A DNA stretch of 64,000 nt from Blattamonas nauphoetae. Lineage: Eukaryota; Preaxostyla; Oxymonadida. This document shows positions 11,207-24,853 of this stretch, piece after piece; the first letter of the stretch is position 1, and every line of letters begins with the position of its first letter. The DNA lies in contig JARBJD010000018.1 of NCBI GenBank assembly GCA_033064195.1, forward strand, positions 1 to 64,000, written 5' to 3'. Position numbers and translations under genes: made by a program. The notes under the pieces are model-generated. The model was not told the DNA's origin and did no database searches. It was given only the letters and a program-made list of their open reading frames with translations.

Positions 11207-12803
11207 ATGTCCGATATCATCACTGAAAAACCACCAGGCCCTGAATTTGTGTTTCCAGCGTTCGACAAATACAAGTTCGATTCATCACTGCAAGACCAAT
11301 CAACCAGTGTTGGAAAGTTTGGACAGAAACTTACGACTCTGCTTGGATCGTCTGGAAAGAATGTTTTCATTTCACCGCTGTCGATCCACGAGTGTTTGCT
11401 GATGGCTGGAAATGGAGCGATGGGAAGCACTCTGCATTCAATGAAGGAGACCCTCTGTCTTCCAAATGCATCGAGTGACGAGCCAGTATGCGCTTTCTGT
11501 TTTGATATTTTGAATATCTGCTTTATTTCGATTCAGATCAACACGCTTCATTCGATGTTGACGGCAGGAAGACAGATGGAGAATCGGGCACCTCTCTTCA
11601 CAATGGCGAACTCGTTGTGGATTTCGGACAAGTTTCCAGTCTTCGCTGGGTTTCTTTCGGAGAGCGAGTCTGTCTTCGATGCGACAGCGAAATCGATGGA
11701 TTTCTCAAAAGCAGAGTCTGTCCATTTTTGATCCCTCTGTTCATTTCCCTATTCAACGATATTTCATCGATCACACTTTTCAATCACATCTTCACTCGTT
11801 CCCTCTCCTTCTCGTTATCTCATCCCTCCCTCCGCTTCTGCCTCTTCTCAGGACTGTCTCAGCCATCAACGAGTGGGTGAGCACGAATACGAAGGGCCTG
11901 ATCAAGCAAGTCGTTAATCAGTTGGCGCCTGACCACAAAATGGTGTTGGTGAACACTGTCCACTTCCAACAAGATTTCCAAGTGAAATTCGAGCAATCGA
12001 AGACACGGAAGCAGGACTTCACGCTGTTTGACGGAGAGAAGCGGAAAGTGAACATGATGCACATGAAGCATACTCTTCGGACTTGTCACAATTCTGACGT
12101 TTCGGCAGTGTGCCTGGACTTTGCGCATCCCGAAGCGATGATGGTTCTGATTCTTCCAAACGGTGTGTTCATTATTCTCCTTTTGAATGCGATTCTTTTT
12201 GTGCTCTTCTCAGAAACTGGGCAGAATGCTCTTCTCTCCACAGCTGGAAAATATCTCGACCCAAAAGAGTTTTCGGCACTTGTGAAAGAATGCACTCCCT
12301 CTCGGTGTGATTTCTTCCCTGTTTCATTCTCTGCTCTTGTGTTTGTGTGAATAAACCAGAATCGAACTTCATCTTCCGAAGTTCGAGCTGGAGTGTTCAG
12401 AAGAACTGAAAGAACCACTGACTGCCCTTGGGATGGGGGCGGCGTTCTCAGATGCTGCCGAGTTCCCCCGAATCTCGCCTCAACCACTCAAAATCGAGTT
12501 TGGATTCATCGTCCTCTTTCGACACTATTCCCTTCTCCCACTTCTTCCATTGTTTTCCCATCATCCTCTCTCCCATCTCTTTTGTCTCGCAGCCAGGTGA
12601 TCCACAAAACAGTCCTGAAAGTGGCGGAGAACGGAGTTGAAGCAGCCGCAGCGACAGCCGTCATGATGGGACTGCTGATGATGCCTCCCCCGGAAGCCCC
12701 TGTCCCACAGCTTGTTTTCGATCGGCCGTTCATTGTGGCGTTGGCAGACAAGAGGAACGATCTGGTCTTCTTCGAAGGACTCGTCACCTCCCTCGCTCTG
12801 TAA
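11207..12803 (+). CDS. Serpin (intracellular, inhibitory type), six exons
   Basis: Serine/cysteine protease inhibitor of the serpin fold. Exons inferred from GT-AG borders and continuous frame are 11207-11485, 11537-11715, 11852-12162, 12214-12304, 12360-12497 and 12593-12803. Together they give 402 residues, the normal serpin length. Recognisable parts are NVFISPLSIHECLLMAGNGA near the N-terminus, the strand before the loop (VIHKTVLKV), the hinge ENGVEAAAATAV that fits the inhibitory consensus (Glu P17, Gly P15, small residues P12-P9) and the closing FDRPFIVAL. By spacing, P1 is a Leu in GLLMM, suggesting a chymotrypsin-, elastase- or papain-like target; this is inference. There is no signal peptide, so the protein is probably cytosolic. 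All introns are short (51-136 nt). Its last exon is partly duplicated at 31.67 kb. Confidence 0.9.
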
Positions 12804-13107
12804 CGCTCGTTTCTATCTCTCTCTCCCTATCGCTCTGATGCATACAGTTTTATTGTTCAGTTGTTCCTTACAACATACTTCACATTCAGGAGGCGTTCTC
12901 GTCTCAGTTTGTTTTGTGAATCTCCAACAGGCAGAATCCTTCTTGAATCAGACTTTGGGATTCCGAATCCAATCTGAGCATCCACAGAAGAGAGATCAGA
13001 TGCGGTGAACTGATTAAAGCTCTCGTGAATGATGAGCAGTTTCTGAGCCCATTCTCAATATTTTTGAGAACTCGATCATTCGATGGTCGATTTTGATAAA
13101 AAAACGA

Positions 13108-14036
13108 GGCATGGGTTCGGTACGTAGGTTGAAGTTCGGATCGTAGGTCAAAGGTTCGGAATGTAGGTCTGAGTTCGGCAGGTAGGTCACTGGGATGAAA
13201 TGGATTGATACGCATTTTTGGGTGTTGTGAAGATGAAATTGTCGACAAATTTTGCTTTTTGATTCTGATCTACTTGTTTTCTAATCATTTTCACCAAAAA
13301 TGAGAGAGCAACAAATGAAGGAAGAGTGAAAGGGAACATTTATTAAACATCGCATCAAAATGGTCGAGATTTTTGTGTCTAATGTTGACCAAATCTCCTT
13401 GATAGTCAGATCTGTCCACTTTCAAGTCGACTCGCTTTTCTATTTCTAGGAGTTAAACTGGATCAGAAAACGGATAAGACAGTTAATATGCTATAAATGA
13501 GTGACATTGAGGGTGATAGTTTTGAATCGAGCAAGATCCAGTGTCAAATCGATGGATGACACAATGATCATCGATTCTGCTTCGACTATGTTGTACATCT
13601 CTTTTTTAAAATATTACATTCCCTTCACATTCACCTTTAAGGTGTGATATTTCAATAATTCACATGATGAATTGAAAATGAGAAAGAAAAACGAATTTTT
13701 GACCCATCACAAAAGTGTTTCATTTTCATTTCTCAACTCTCCAATTTTCACTCATCATGTCTCAATACTCCATTAAATCATCAATTAAATGTGAATCTTT
13801 GACGTTCGTAGTCCATATCTCATCATAAAAACAAAAAAAAAGACAAACTTGGAATCCGCTTGTTGATCCTCTGATCCATCGACTTGAAGTCATTGTTGGA
13901 TGAAATTTTCAGATCGTGTGTATTGTCTCCATGTTCACTGTATCGTGATCTTTCTGCATTTTAAACTCTTCAAGTTAGCATGAAAAAGGAGAAAGACCTA
14001 CCGTCCGAACTTCAACCTACCATCCGAACCCATGCC
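13108..14036. mobile_element. TIR element (MITE-like), copy 1
   Basis: A 929-bp element bounded by inverted repeats that begin GGCATGGGTTCGG at the left and end CCGAACCCATGCC at the right. The terminal repeats are about 32 bp and imperfect. An 8-bp target duplication (AAAAACGA) flanks it at 13100-13107 and 14037-14044. The left end carries four tandem GTTCGG-NNN-GTAGGT units, the right end two. The paralogous block near 32.02 kb has a single similar octamer and no insert, giving the empty site. No transposase frame is present, so it is non-autonomous. An 8-bp duplication with GG termini fits hAT, MULE or Merlin groups; which one is not decided. Confidence 0.9.
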
Positions 14037-14430
14037 AAAAACGATCCCACAGAAGAGCTGAATGGAGATGAAAACATCAATCTCCAAACAAGGAAAGTCA
14101 ATGGTCTCAAATCGAGCAACAACAGAATGATTGAGAAAAGGAGACCATGTCAAGAAGAAACGAAAAGAGGGAATGGTGTTCTGGATGAGATGCGAGCTGA
14201 GTGTACGAAACTGGAGCAACTGACAAGCAATCCATTTGTTTGCCAATTGGAAGAGACAGACATACAAACCATCGACAGGAAATGTCGACATCAGATTGAA
14301 AACGAGAAAAGATGACTTCAAGGAAGAATGACGTTCAAAGGAAGAGAATTTCAGAAGGAACCACAAACGAAAAACTGGAGGATTTGAACAAACCATCGAC
14401 AAGAAAGGTCGACAGTAGAAAAGGAAGATG

Positions 14431-15358
14431 GGCATGGGTTCGGTACGTAGGTTGAAGTTCGGCATGTTGGTCAAAGGTTCGGAATGTAGGTCTGAGTTCG
14501 GCAGGTAGGTCATTGGGATGAAATGGATTGAGACGCATTTTTGGGTGTTGTGAAGATGAAATTGACGACATGTTTTACTGTTTGATTCTGATCTACTTGT
14601 TTTCAACTCGTTTTCACAAAAAAATGAGAGAGCAACAAATGAAGGAAGAGTGAAAGGGAACATATATTAAACATCGTATCAAAATGGTCGAGATTTGTGT
14701 GACTAATGTTGACGAAATATCCTTGATAGTCAGATCTGTCCACTTTCAAGTTGACTCGCTTTTCTATTTCTAGTCGTCAAACTGGATCATAAAACGGAAA
14801 ATGCAGTTAATATGCTATAAATGAGTGACATTGAGGGTGAAAGTTAGGAATCGAGCAAGATATAGTGTCAAATCTGTGGATGATACAATGATCATCGATT
14901 CTGCTTCGACTATGTTGTACATCTCTTTTTTACATATTACATTCCCTTCAAATTCACCTTTAAGGCGTGATATTTCTATAATTCACATGATGAATTGACA
15001 ATGAGAAAGAAAAACGAAATTTTGACCCATCACGAAAGTGTTTCGTTTTCATTTCTCATCTCTCCAATTTTCACTCATCATGTCGCAATCCTCCATTAAA
15101 TCATCAATTAAATGTGAATATTTGACGTTTATTGTCAGTATCATCTCATAGGAACAGAAAAGTGACAAACTTTGAATCAGCAGGTTGATCATCTGTTCCA
15201 TCGAGTTGAATTTATGAATGGATGAAATTTTCAAATCGTGTGTATTTTCACCCTGGTCACTGTATCGTGATCTTTCTGCATTTTGAACTCTTCAATTTAG
15301 CATGAAAAAGGAGAAAGACCTACGATCCGAACTTCGACCTACCATCCGAACCCATGCC
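14431..15358. mobile_element. TIR element (MITE-like), copy 2
   Basis: A 928-bp second copy of the element at 13108, in the same orientation and closely similar along its whole length. It has its own 8-bp target duplication, GGAAGATG, at 14423-14430 and 15359-15366. Different duplications show two independent insertions into the same spacer rather than a tandem duplication. Subterminal GTTCGG-NNN-GTAGGT repeats are preserved. No coding capacity for a transposase was seen. Confidence 0.9.
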
Positions 15359-15559
15359 GGAAGATGATATAAAGATGGAAAGAAACGGATTCATTGTGGT
15401 CTGAGCATGAAAACAAGAGAATAAAATGATGGCAACAAACATGTGTAAACTGTTTGATCTGATTGAAGGTGTGTGTGAGATGAGAGTTGTGGAATGATTG
15501 GTCGTTGGTGATCGGATTGATGGATCGTCGAGAGTGGGAAGAGGAACGACGAGAGATCC

Positions 15560-18500
15560 TCAAGAGACCAGTGACTGCACTCCGAGCATCTCTGTCTGAC
15601 CTGCGGCATTCTTCTGAACTTCTCCTCCTTCCACTTTCTGACCATCTTTCTTCCTCAAACTTTCAAGAACCTCGTCCATTTCCAAAAGACGAGGACGATA
15701 CCCACAATCAACTGACAGACACTTCCCAACAAGCTCGGCCATCTCACAAGACATCCCTACCAACGGCGGCAGAATCCCCATCCCCAGCTGCCGAGACGCA
15801 TTCACTCCATCCGTCTCTCCAAACGGTATTCGTCCTGTCCACATTTCCACCAGCAACAGGCCAAGCCGAAAAACCGACACTTTCTCTGATCCCATCCCAG
15901 CTTCAATCTTCCCGTCTCCTTGCTCAGGCGCTCGCCATCGCTCTTCTCCCTCCACAACTGATCCATTCATCTCCTTCCCCGACTCCACTCCCACTTTTGA
16001 CTTCACTTCAGATGGTGACACAATGCAGATTCGATTGGACGAGTCAACAACCACTGTGTGAGGCGACAATGTCAGAAGCGCCCCATTCAATCTTGCGTCT
16101 TTCCCAGCTGTCACAAGTCCTTTGATCAGTGCTCGGCACACAACAATCGCATCCACCGCTTTCTTGTTCCGACCATGAAGTCGCTCGAACAGCGTCTCCC
16201 GCTTCCTCACAACCTCCACTTTCACCTCTCCATCACACATAACTGCTTCAATCTCCTCCAATTTCACTTCGTCCTCTCGACTGTCCTTCCTCGTTGGTTC
16301 TTCAAAAGGTTGGTCGTTCTTCTCCGTGTCTTGGTGATATTGTTCTTCACGAGTTGTCCGAATCAGTGCGAGGTTGTGTTCATCTTCAACATCAACTGCG
16401 ATCTTCTCAACATCATCTTCTTGTTCTTCCATCTCTGTCAGTGTTGTTGTTGCTCCTGGTTGTTTCTCATTCTTTCGACAACGGCGGCAGACAACCACAA
16501 TCACAATCACTCCAAGAAGAACACACGAAGCAACAATCACAACAGGAAGCCACCATTTCATGTTCGTTAGAGCGGCTTCCGATCGACGTTCAGAAATGCT
16601 CTTCTGAATCAGAATCGTCTCAACTGTTTGATGCGATTCTCCAAACACAAGTCGGCCACGCCATTCAAGTTCACCTTTCAATTCCTTCAAGTCCGCTTGG
16701 GAGATCGCAAGTTTGATGGTCTTGTCAGTGAAGGATTGGGTCGAGTCCAGAGTCAGATCGAACTGAAGCTGGTTTCCTTCTTTCTTGTCTTTCGTCTTCT
16801 CAAACACTTCCAACAACAGACCACACGGAATCAAAATCGTTCCAACAATCTCAATTTCGAATGTCCCTGTTTTCTTCGTGAACGTCGTCTTTGATTCATT
16901 TGTGTTGAGTGTTGGAGCGAAAAATGAAGTCTCGACGTCCACACCATCTCCCGACAGAGTGCAGTCAGAGCGAGAGAACCATCCCATCTTGTCCCAACGC
17001 CATCCCCTCCAGTCAGACTCCCAATTTCGATGTGTCCCCCATCCGAGCAGCGGATGTTTTGACGGAGCGAAGGGAAAGATGGCAGATTCGGTGAGTTGGC
17101 ATCGAATGAGGAGGTTCGATCGGTGAGAGAACCATTCTTCATGTTGATTGCTCCAAATGAAAGATGGTTCAGTTTCGTGTCAGAGATCGATGTCGTGCAG
17201 TTGTCCAGCTGAAGAATTCCACTCGACCAAGAACAGATCTCTTCAGACAACTCATCGTTCGACGAAGTTGTTGATTGTGGTCCAACGAATGACCCTTCTT
17301 TCAGTGTCAAGTTCGAGTTCTGAGCAGATAGGAGAACGAATGAAGGAGAGAGAGAGTCAATCACAATGTCAACATCCCGAATCTCAAGTGTCGATGACGA
17401 CACAACAATCAACCCACTTTCCACACGATCACAAGCAGATGATGGAATTCGAAGTGTCGGATCAACATTTCCAAAATTCGAAAGAAGAGCAACCATCCCA
17501 TTCGAAATCCGAATCGGTGATCCAAGTGTCGCTGAGTGGACAATCCCAATCGTTGGTGTCGACACTTCAAGTTGAGCAATAATCTCCCAAGCAATTTCCA
17601 CTGACAAACAAGGACGAGTTGATTCTCCACAGAACCGACTCGTCTCTCCTGTTCGACCATCCACAAACAGAGACAGAGGATCTAGTTTCTTTGGAGTTGT
17701 GAATGTCAGTGTGTCTTTCAAGAGGACGACCGAATCTGGGTTCATGGAGACAATTGATTGGATGGTGAAGGGAGTGTCGAATGCGAGGCTGTCTGGCCTT
17801 CCAAGTGCCATTTCTTCAGAAACAGCTGAAGTGGAAGATTGAGCTGTGATAACGAACGAGAAACCAGAAGTGAGTTTCACAGCATATTGCCCAATGAAGC
17901 CATTTCCGAACAGTTGGATGTGGATGAAGGTACAAATGGAGTTGGGAGTAATCGAATCCAAGTTGACTCGAGTTGGCTCAGCAATCGTCGTGAATGATAG
18001 TCCTTTCATACAAACCACATTCACATCATCTTTCTTCATCTCGACGATCTCATATCGAGTGTTGTATGACACGTTCACATTCGTTGGTGTGTCGGTGTCG
18101 AACAGGATTCCTCCAAGTTGTCCTTGAGATGAACTGAACACAACATCAATCGTCACTGTCTCTGTTCGATTCACTGACAGTGTCACTTTGTAAGTCCCTT
18201 CCAGATCCACTCCTTCCAGGCTGATCCTGACTGTCTTCAGTGCTGAGTCATATTCTGCTTCATTGAGAGTCGTCAGACGAGGCGGGTTGGGGACGATGAA
18301 TGTGATGGAGTAGGGCACGGCCATGCGGTGGGTTGGCTGTGTTTGTGATCGAGCTCTGACGATTGTGTAAGTCTCTCCAAATCTCAACTTGGGTGAATTC
18401 TCAGTGAGAGGGACAGTCAGCACTTCTGAGGTTGTCTGGTTTGGTAGGAATTCAAAGTCGAGGACGGTGTTGTCGGAGAGAGTCACAGAGAGGATGCCAG

Positions 18501-20586
18501 ACGGGATGTTCTTCCCAGAAATGGTGACTAACGCATTCTCCCCGCTTTCGTCCAGAACACAGCTGGCGGAGAGAATGACACTTCCAACAAACGACGATTC
18601 GACGACAGAATAAGCAGAGAGGGGTGTTTGAGCAAGTCCACTCTCGCCAAGTGAGACACGACACGAACTTGAATCTGAATTGTCGAATGAGAAAGCGAGC
18701 ACTCGTCCAATGTTCGGTGCCTGCTCGCTTGTTGGTGTTCTTGTCCCACCAGAATTGTCAATCAGCACCAGAACTGTTCCAGTCATCGGTTGGCTCATCT
18801 TCAGAGTGAATTCCGCAGTGTCTGAATCAAATGATGTTCCCACACATGAAACAAGGAAAGCAGTTGTTGGTGGATTTGGGAGATGATCATCGTTGCCTGG
18901 TGTTACTTTAAGCACGCGCAGTCGAGGAGAGGCAGATGTTGACGTGCATCCAACAATCCTCTCAGATGTGATCAAAGGAAATGGCGGGCCAGCGATCATG
19001 ATGTCGTTGCCGGGATTGGCACCTGCTTTGTTTCCTCGAAAATTGACAAAATTGAGCTGAATCGACACAGTCGAGGTGAAGTACAGGGCACCTCCGCTGT
19101 AAGGAGACCACGACTCAGTGGATGTTGTGCTGCAGTTCTCGAAGAGACAATTTGTGATCGACGACGATGTCGAGAGAGCATCCCATTCGTGTGAAAAGAT
19201 ACAACCTCCATGCGAGCGTGTTATGGAGTCGACAAAAACACAGCCGATCAAAGTCGACGATGGACATTGATAGAGATGGATTGACCCACCCGCGGACCCT
19301 TCACTCGAGCAGCCAACGAACGACGACGATTCTGCTTTGAAGGTCGCTTCCGTCGATGCATTTAAGAAAATGGCGCCGCCACTTCCGGACATACCAGTTG
19401 CGACACAGGCTTGGAAAGAACACTCTTCGACGAGAAGAGAGCCTGTTTGGTTGAGATGAATCGCACCGCCTTCAGAGGAAGATGAGCAGTCTTTGAAGGT
19501 GCACAGTTTGAAGAAGGCTGATTGGGTGGGTGTTTGCTGGTCGGTGAAGTGTTGGCCGAGATGGGTTGGAGTGTCGGTCAAGCACGACCAGAACGAAGTG
19601 TTCAGACTCAGAAGACTTCCCATCACGTTCGCATTCATGTCCACACACGCTGTTCCATAAAGATGGTTCGTGCAAGAACAGACTCGGCTGCCAGTCACAA
19701 CTTGAGTCAACTCCATCCCGAACAGTTCGTCAACTTTCATGTTTGAAGGAGTGCTCGTCGTGTTCATCACACAACTCGAAATCAGCTGCGAAGACACCTT
19801 CAAACGCGACACGACGTCGTCCCGACCCAGTTCGGACATCTCCCTCCCACTTCCAAAACCAATCAGAGGGCCTGTCCCAAATGTCAAGCAACAATCACAA
19901 ATCGAAAGTGAGCGAGCTGATATCCGAATTGAAGAAGCAAATCCCCTTTCTTCAATTCCAGTCCATCCTTTTCCACCATTCAGTGCCAGATCCGACTTGC
20001 GAGAGAGTTCCGCAAGAGGCACAAGAGACAACAGCGACGACGAAATGTGACGACAGTTCCACACATCCAGACAACTTCCAATATCACCTGACTGTCCATC
20101 CACCATCCCGGCCAGCATCACAAACGGACTGTTCATCCCGTTTGAGCGAATATCACTCTCCGACACTCTCACAAATGACGATGAAACTGACGCAATCAGA
20201 GAGGAGCGTCCTTCGCTGTGAAGGCAAAGTGATATTAGCGAAACTGTCGAATTTCGAATCCTGAAGATCGACAGCAGCGAATTGTCATCAGAACTGGACG
20301 AATCAATTCCATTTCCAGATTCAGTTTCGAGAGCGTTCAGTTCAGCAGAGATATGGAGTTCTGTCTTCATTCCTTCCAGTGTCAACGTCCTTGAAATCAC
20401 TGGGTATCCACATGAAGAGAATATTCCATTGGGAAGATTGATTATGTTGTTTCCATTTGGATGGTTGTTGTTTGACTTTTGGATTTGTTCGTCCAGGAAC
20501 AGGTGGAGGGATCTGTTTTCTGTTTCTTTCCCACCCGAAGCTATGGTGAGTGTGAGTGTTGTGGTTATCAGATGAAAGAGATTCAT
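15560..20586 (-). pseudogene. Beta-helix/TM/pseudokinase protein, copy B
   Basis: Full-length family member broken by a single one-base loss near 16997, relative to copy D, so it is read as two frames (16997-20586 and 15560-16987). In order it has a signal peptide (MNLFHLITTTLTLTIASGGK), an N-terminal beta-helix region, only about three Ig/IPT-like modules, a second beta-helix region (GIVHSATLGSPIRI), a transmembrane segment coded near 16.48-16.56 kb (WWLPVVIVASCVLLGVIVIV), a basic stop-transfer and a cytoplasmic kinase-like C-lobe. That lobe keeps RWRAPE, the helix-F stretch SVFRLGLLLVEMWTGRIPFG and the helix-I Arg. It lacks HRD and DFG, so it is a pseudokinase. The lesion is not in a homopolymer, which argues against a sequencing error. 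It is divergent with gene C. Confidence 0.82.
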
Positions 20587-20614
20587 TCTTCAATTGTTGA
20601 GTTTATCGCACAGT

Positions 20615-20636
20615 GGATCAAACCATTATTTGAATC
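20615..20636 (-). promoter_or_regulatory. Conserved upstream motif, copy B
   Basis: Reads TCAAATAATGGTTTGATCC on the minus strand. The GATC lies 30 nt before the ATG at 20586, the same spacing as in D and F. Probable core promoter by conservation. The space to divergent gene C is only about 135 bp, so the two genes may share control sequences. Confidence 0.55.
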
Positions 20637-20721
20637 AAGCTCTCTCACCTCAAATCGAATCAGATAGATCCTTTGTGGTTCCAGAAGGTGAAAATCAGAC
20701 AGGAGGTACATTTCCTGGAGA

Positions 20722-23700
20722 ATGAAAACTCGACTGTTCTTGGTTCACTTAATTCATTCTCACCAACAACAAACGTCGAAGCTAAGACTGAACCCTGAGT
20801 CTGAGTTGCCTCATGATTCTTCTTTACATTCTTTTCTGCCTGTTCCGACCGATCCAAACAGTTTGAACCAGTCATGCCACCAAAAGAAGCCTCACATCAA
20901 TCTTCAGTACGATCTCCAACACTCCATGTGCTAACCCGAATGAAATTCTGGTTTTCTCATTACCAGAAGGCACCTACCTTGAAAACCATGTCGAAATCAC
21001 ACATCGATCAATTGTCCTGTCGGGAGAGCTGTCAACACAAAGCCACTCTCATGGAACCAAAATTGGGCATTCATCTGAACAACAATCAACCACAACAGAA
21101 GAGACACATTATCTACAAGCTTATGAGGCTTGTATATTCTGTTTGACAAACTCAACCATGTCGCTGATTTCGATCCTCTTTTCGCTCAGCAGCAATTCTC
21201 AGGCGCCTCTTATCGAGAATGAAAAAATATCGACAAGACTAGCCACTGTGTTCAGCAGCATGCTGACAATATCTGAAAGCAGAATTGAACTCTCGCCATG
21301 GACAAGCCCGATTCTGATTACAAATTCGAAAGTCGCAGAATTATCTTGGCCATCGTCAGTTGTTGTGAGGAAGTGCTCGATCCCGAATGGAATTGGTCGG
21401 ATGTGTGGCATTGTGGAAACTTCCGCGTTTCCAGACATTGGAGGGTCGGTTTCAGTGTCGATTGTTGGATGTCCATTCAACTCTCAGACTATTTTGGGAA
21501 AGGACGGGATTGGCCTCTCACTGACACAACCAGCTCGAAAACGGACTTCACAAGTTGAAATGATCTCATCATCGTTGCAAAGTTGCTACTTTGTGAACAT
21601 GAGTTCGATTGGCCATTCCCGCCAGCCTGGCCTTCCACATTTGGATCAGAAGATGTTGGGATGTATTGTGTCGCTGACGAGTTCGCATTTATCAGGATCG
21701 ACGATTCGAGACATGAACAATGGAGGTTCAGTTTTGTGCTCGAATTCTTCCTTCTCCTCCCTCCTCTCCTCCCCCAACACCGACCCCAACCAATCACCCC
21801 CCACAGCCACCCCACCTGGTGAATTCACTCCCGACACATTCGACGACAGCAAAGATTATTATTTCACCACACACGGTCCCAATGAAGAAACATCTGTCGT
21901 GTTTACGAACTGCGACATCACTGGCTCGAACTACGCCCCGACTGCTCGCCTGCTCACGTTCAACAGATACACTTGCATTGTCTCCATCCGCTCGTGTTGT
22001 TCCACTGGTTGTCACGTCACTGGCGGGCATGGAGGTGCACTGAGCGTTGCCCGTTCGAAAGATCAACCATCAAGACCAATCTCCATCTCGTTCTGCAACT
22101 TCACATCCTGCTCATCTGACCGTTCCGGCGGAGCACTGACTCTGAACGTTCAGAATCCAGTCACAATCGAGGCCTGTCGCTTTGTCTCATGCAGCTCATG
22201 CAAAAACTATTCGGTTTGGGGAGGTGGTGCCGCATTGCTTGAGTTTCAGCCAGGCCCAACTCCATCCGTCCTGTCTGACCTCGTTTTCGACACCTGCGAT
22301 GCATTTGAGAAAGGGGGTGGAGTGATGCTGTACCCCTCTGCACCCTTTTCGATGTCGTCCTGTCGATTCACTCACTGCTCAGCGACGAACGATACGTCGT
22401 TTGGTGGAGGGCTGTACCACGCTGAAATGCAACACCGTTCAACCAACAATTTCTTCAGCGTCGTCGTCTCTGAGTGTGACGCAGGGATGATGGGAGCTGG
22501 TTTCTATGTTCAGAATCTTCACAATCTCTCAATGACCGACTGCCGTTTCGAGCACAACCATGTCGTCACCGAATCGTGCAATGCATGTGGTGGAGGTCTT
22601 TTCTTGTATGCCGCTACACCTGACGCATCTCTGGATTTGACTGGCTGTAGATTCGTCAACTGTAGTGCGCATGGATCGGGAGGGGCTGTGAATGTTCGTT
22701 CTGCGACTGGAGTGTCTCTGACTGATTGTGTTGTGGAGGATTGTGTCTCTGGGACAACAGGTGCTCTCATGATCGGGTCTCGTTCAAATGTGACGCAGCA
22801 CTTGTCTCTGATTCGTGTTTGGTTCATCAGGAATTCGATTGGAGACAATCCCGAATTCTGTGAACCGGATCTGTTCAACCCAACTTGGAGAGCAGTTGAT
22901 TTGTTCATCGATGTTCTGTTCGAAATATTCGAAGATCCTTTCAACGATGGTGTCGATGACCCTTTTCTTCCATTCTTCACAATCACTGAGTGCTACTCAA
23001 CATCACTCACCAATTGTGTTTCAATGGTTCTCGTGACTGACAACTGTGAGACGATGGAACGCACTTCCGAGCGACTCATCGATGAGTCGTTTGTCGAGAT
23101 CGGCCCAAGTCTGACAGAACCTGTTGTCGCAAGTCTGGACTCTCAAACGGGGAAGATCGAACTGTTTGTGAAGGGGAAGGTTCCACTGGAATACCAAGAA
23201 TATGAAATGACACTGACAGACAATGAGGGAGAAACAGAAACGAAAGAAAGAATCAAGTTTTCTGATGGAACAGGCACTCTCGTCACTCTGTCAGGTGTCA
23301 GTCTGAAATACAACACATCCTACACAATCACTTCGATTGTTGGCATCGTTCCCTCCTCCTCATCTTCCTCTCACTCCAACGCCATCCCACTCGCGACATG
23401 GGCTTTCAACCTCGCTGCAACTCCGTCACTCCTCACATTCACCACACCGACACCTCCTCCTCCCTGTCTCGTTACAGCCACTACCTATATCCTCTCAAAA
23501 GAACCTGAATATGCATATATCGTACTAATTTTTGACAGAAAGGTGACTGGCTCGTTCGACGTCGTTGTGGAGGAAGATGGGGAAGACATCAGGATTGCCA
23601 CTTTCGTGGAAGGATCGTCTCTGACAGGTGAAAGCGACAAGTTTGTTGTGGTTGGGGAGAATCGTTTTCTTACACACGACACAACATACACAATCAAATC

Positions 23701-24853
23701 GATTGTTCGAAATCCTGGCGCAGACTCATCGTTCGTGCGGATGATGGAAACAATCACCTTCCACATCCCCCAATCATCGTTTGTTCCTCCCGACGTTCCA
23801 GAAGATCCAAAGAAGTCGATGACTCAGCAAATGAAGACGCTTCTGAGCTGGCTGATTCCTCTGATTGTGTCTGTGTGTGCTTTGCTCGTCGTGCTGATTG
23901 TCGTTTTCGTCCTTCTCCGCCGTCGCAACAAGTCACAAGCGAATCATGAAGAAATGGCCGACCAAGATCAAATCGAAGACGAAGCAAAAATTGAAGTTGT
24001 GGAAGCGGCGAACACAAACGGAATCCTCGAAACAGAAGGAATGACCCACTCTGCTTTCAAACCGTCGACAGACCGTTTTCCATTCAGCTCTGACAGCCAA
24101 CCAGGAAAGAGTTCGAAAGAGGCAGAAAGACGTGATTGTGCCGAGGTGATGGTGTGCAGTGGAGATTTTGCGATATCGACAGCTCGAATGAACACCACAC
24201 TATTCAGTGTGTTACACAGAGAACGAAGAGAGATTGGGAAACGGGCAGTTGGAATGCAGATTGTGAATGGTCTGAAGCAGGTTGTGGCCATTCGAGGATG
24301 GAGTGATGTTCTGACTCGTCTGTCGTCTCACTGGATTCTGATTGACACTTCTGGAAATGTTCAGCTGAAACTGCAAATGACGTCTGAAGACACCGAACAC
24401 GAAGCAGCCCTAACACGAATGCAGAATCCCCATCCACTCGCAAACTTGGACGGAAACATGAACCAGCCAGCTGAGATGAAACCAGAAGCACAAATGGACA
24501 AGTCGGGAATGGATGGTCTTCGATGGCGAGCACCTGAAGTTGTTGTGGCAGAAGGAAGAAGTGGAGAATGTTCGGTGGATGGACACAAAGCAGCAGTTTT
24601 TAGTCTTGGCCTTGTGTTGTGGGAAATCGAGACTGGACAAGTGCCGTTTGGAGAACTGGATGCAGTTAATGCTCAGCGACAATCAGGAACCGGAGTTGGA
24701 CCGAAAATGGAATCGCTTCAGAGCACAGCGTTTGTGTCTCTGATCCTTCGTTGTTTCTCAGTTGACCCGAAAACACGCCCAACACTTTCTGAAATTGAAG
24801 AATTCCTCTCTTCTCATCCCGAAGACACTCACGTCACCTCTGGCGTGAAATGA
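20722..24853 (+). CDS. Beta-helix/TM/pseudokinase protein, gene C
   Basis: A diverged subfamily of the surface proteins. The main frame is open from 20867 but has no ATG until 21158, although the intervening sequence is protein-like (VFSLPEGTYLENHVEITHRS). A 73-nt GT-AG intron at 20799-20871 joins an ATG at 20722 in frame and has a pyrimidine-rich 3' end. The model gives 1,352 residues. The extracellular part is long and rich in Cys, Ser and Asn, with beta-helix rungs such as GGALTLNVQNPVTIEACRFV. A transmembrane segment is coded near 23.84-23.91 kb (WLIPLIVSVCALLVVLIVVF). The cytoplasmic C-lobe has RWRAPEV, AVFSLGLVLWEIETGQVPFG and DPKTRPTLSEIEEF, but the catalytic loop reads SSHWILIDTSG and no DFG is present. 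It is a predicted receptor pseudokinase. It appears intact. Confidence 0.8.

Noticed and set aside
13980-14315. A 111-codon plus-strand ORF at the end of the first MITE
   Set aside because: It straddles the element end and the host spacer and has no counterpart in the second MITE or at the empty site.
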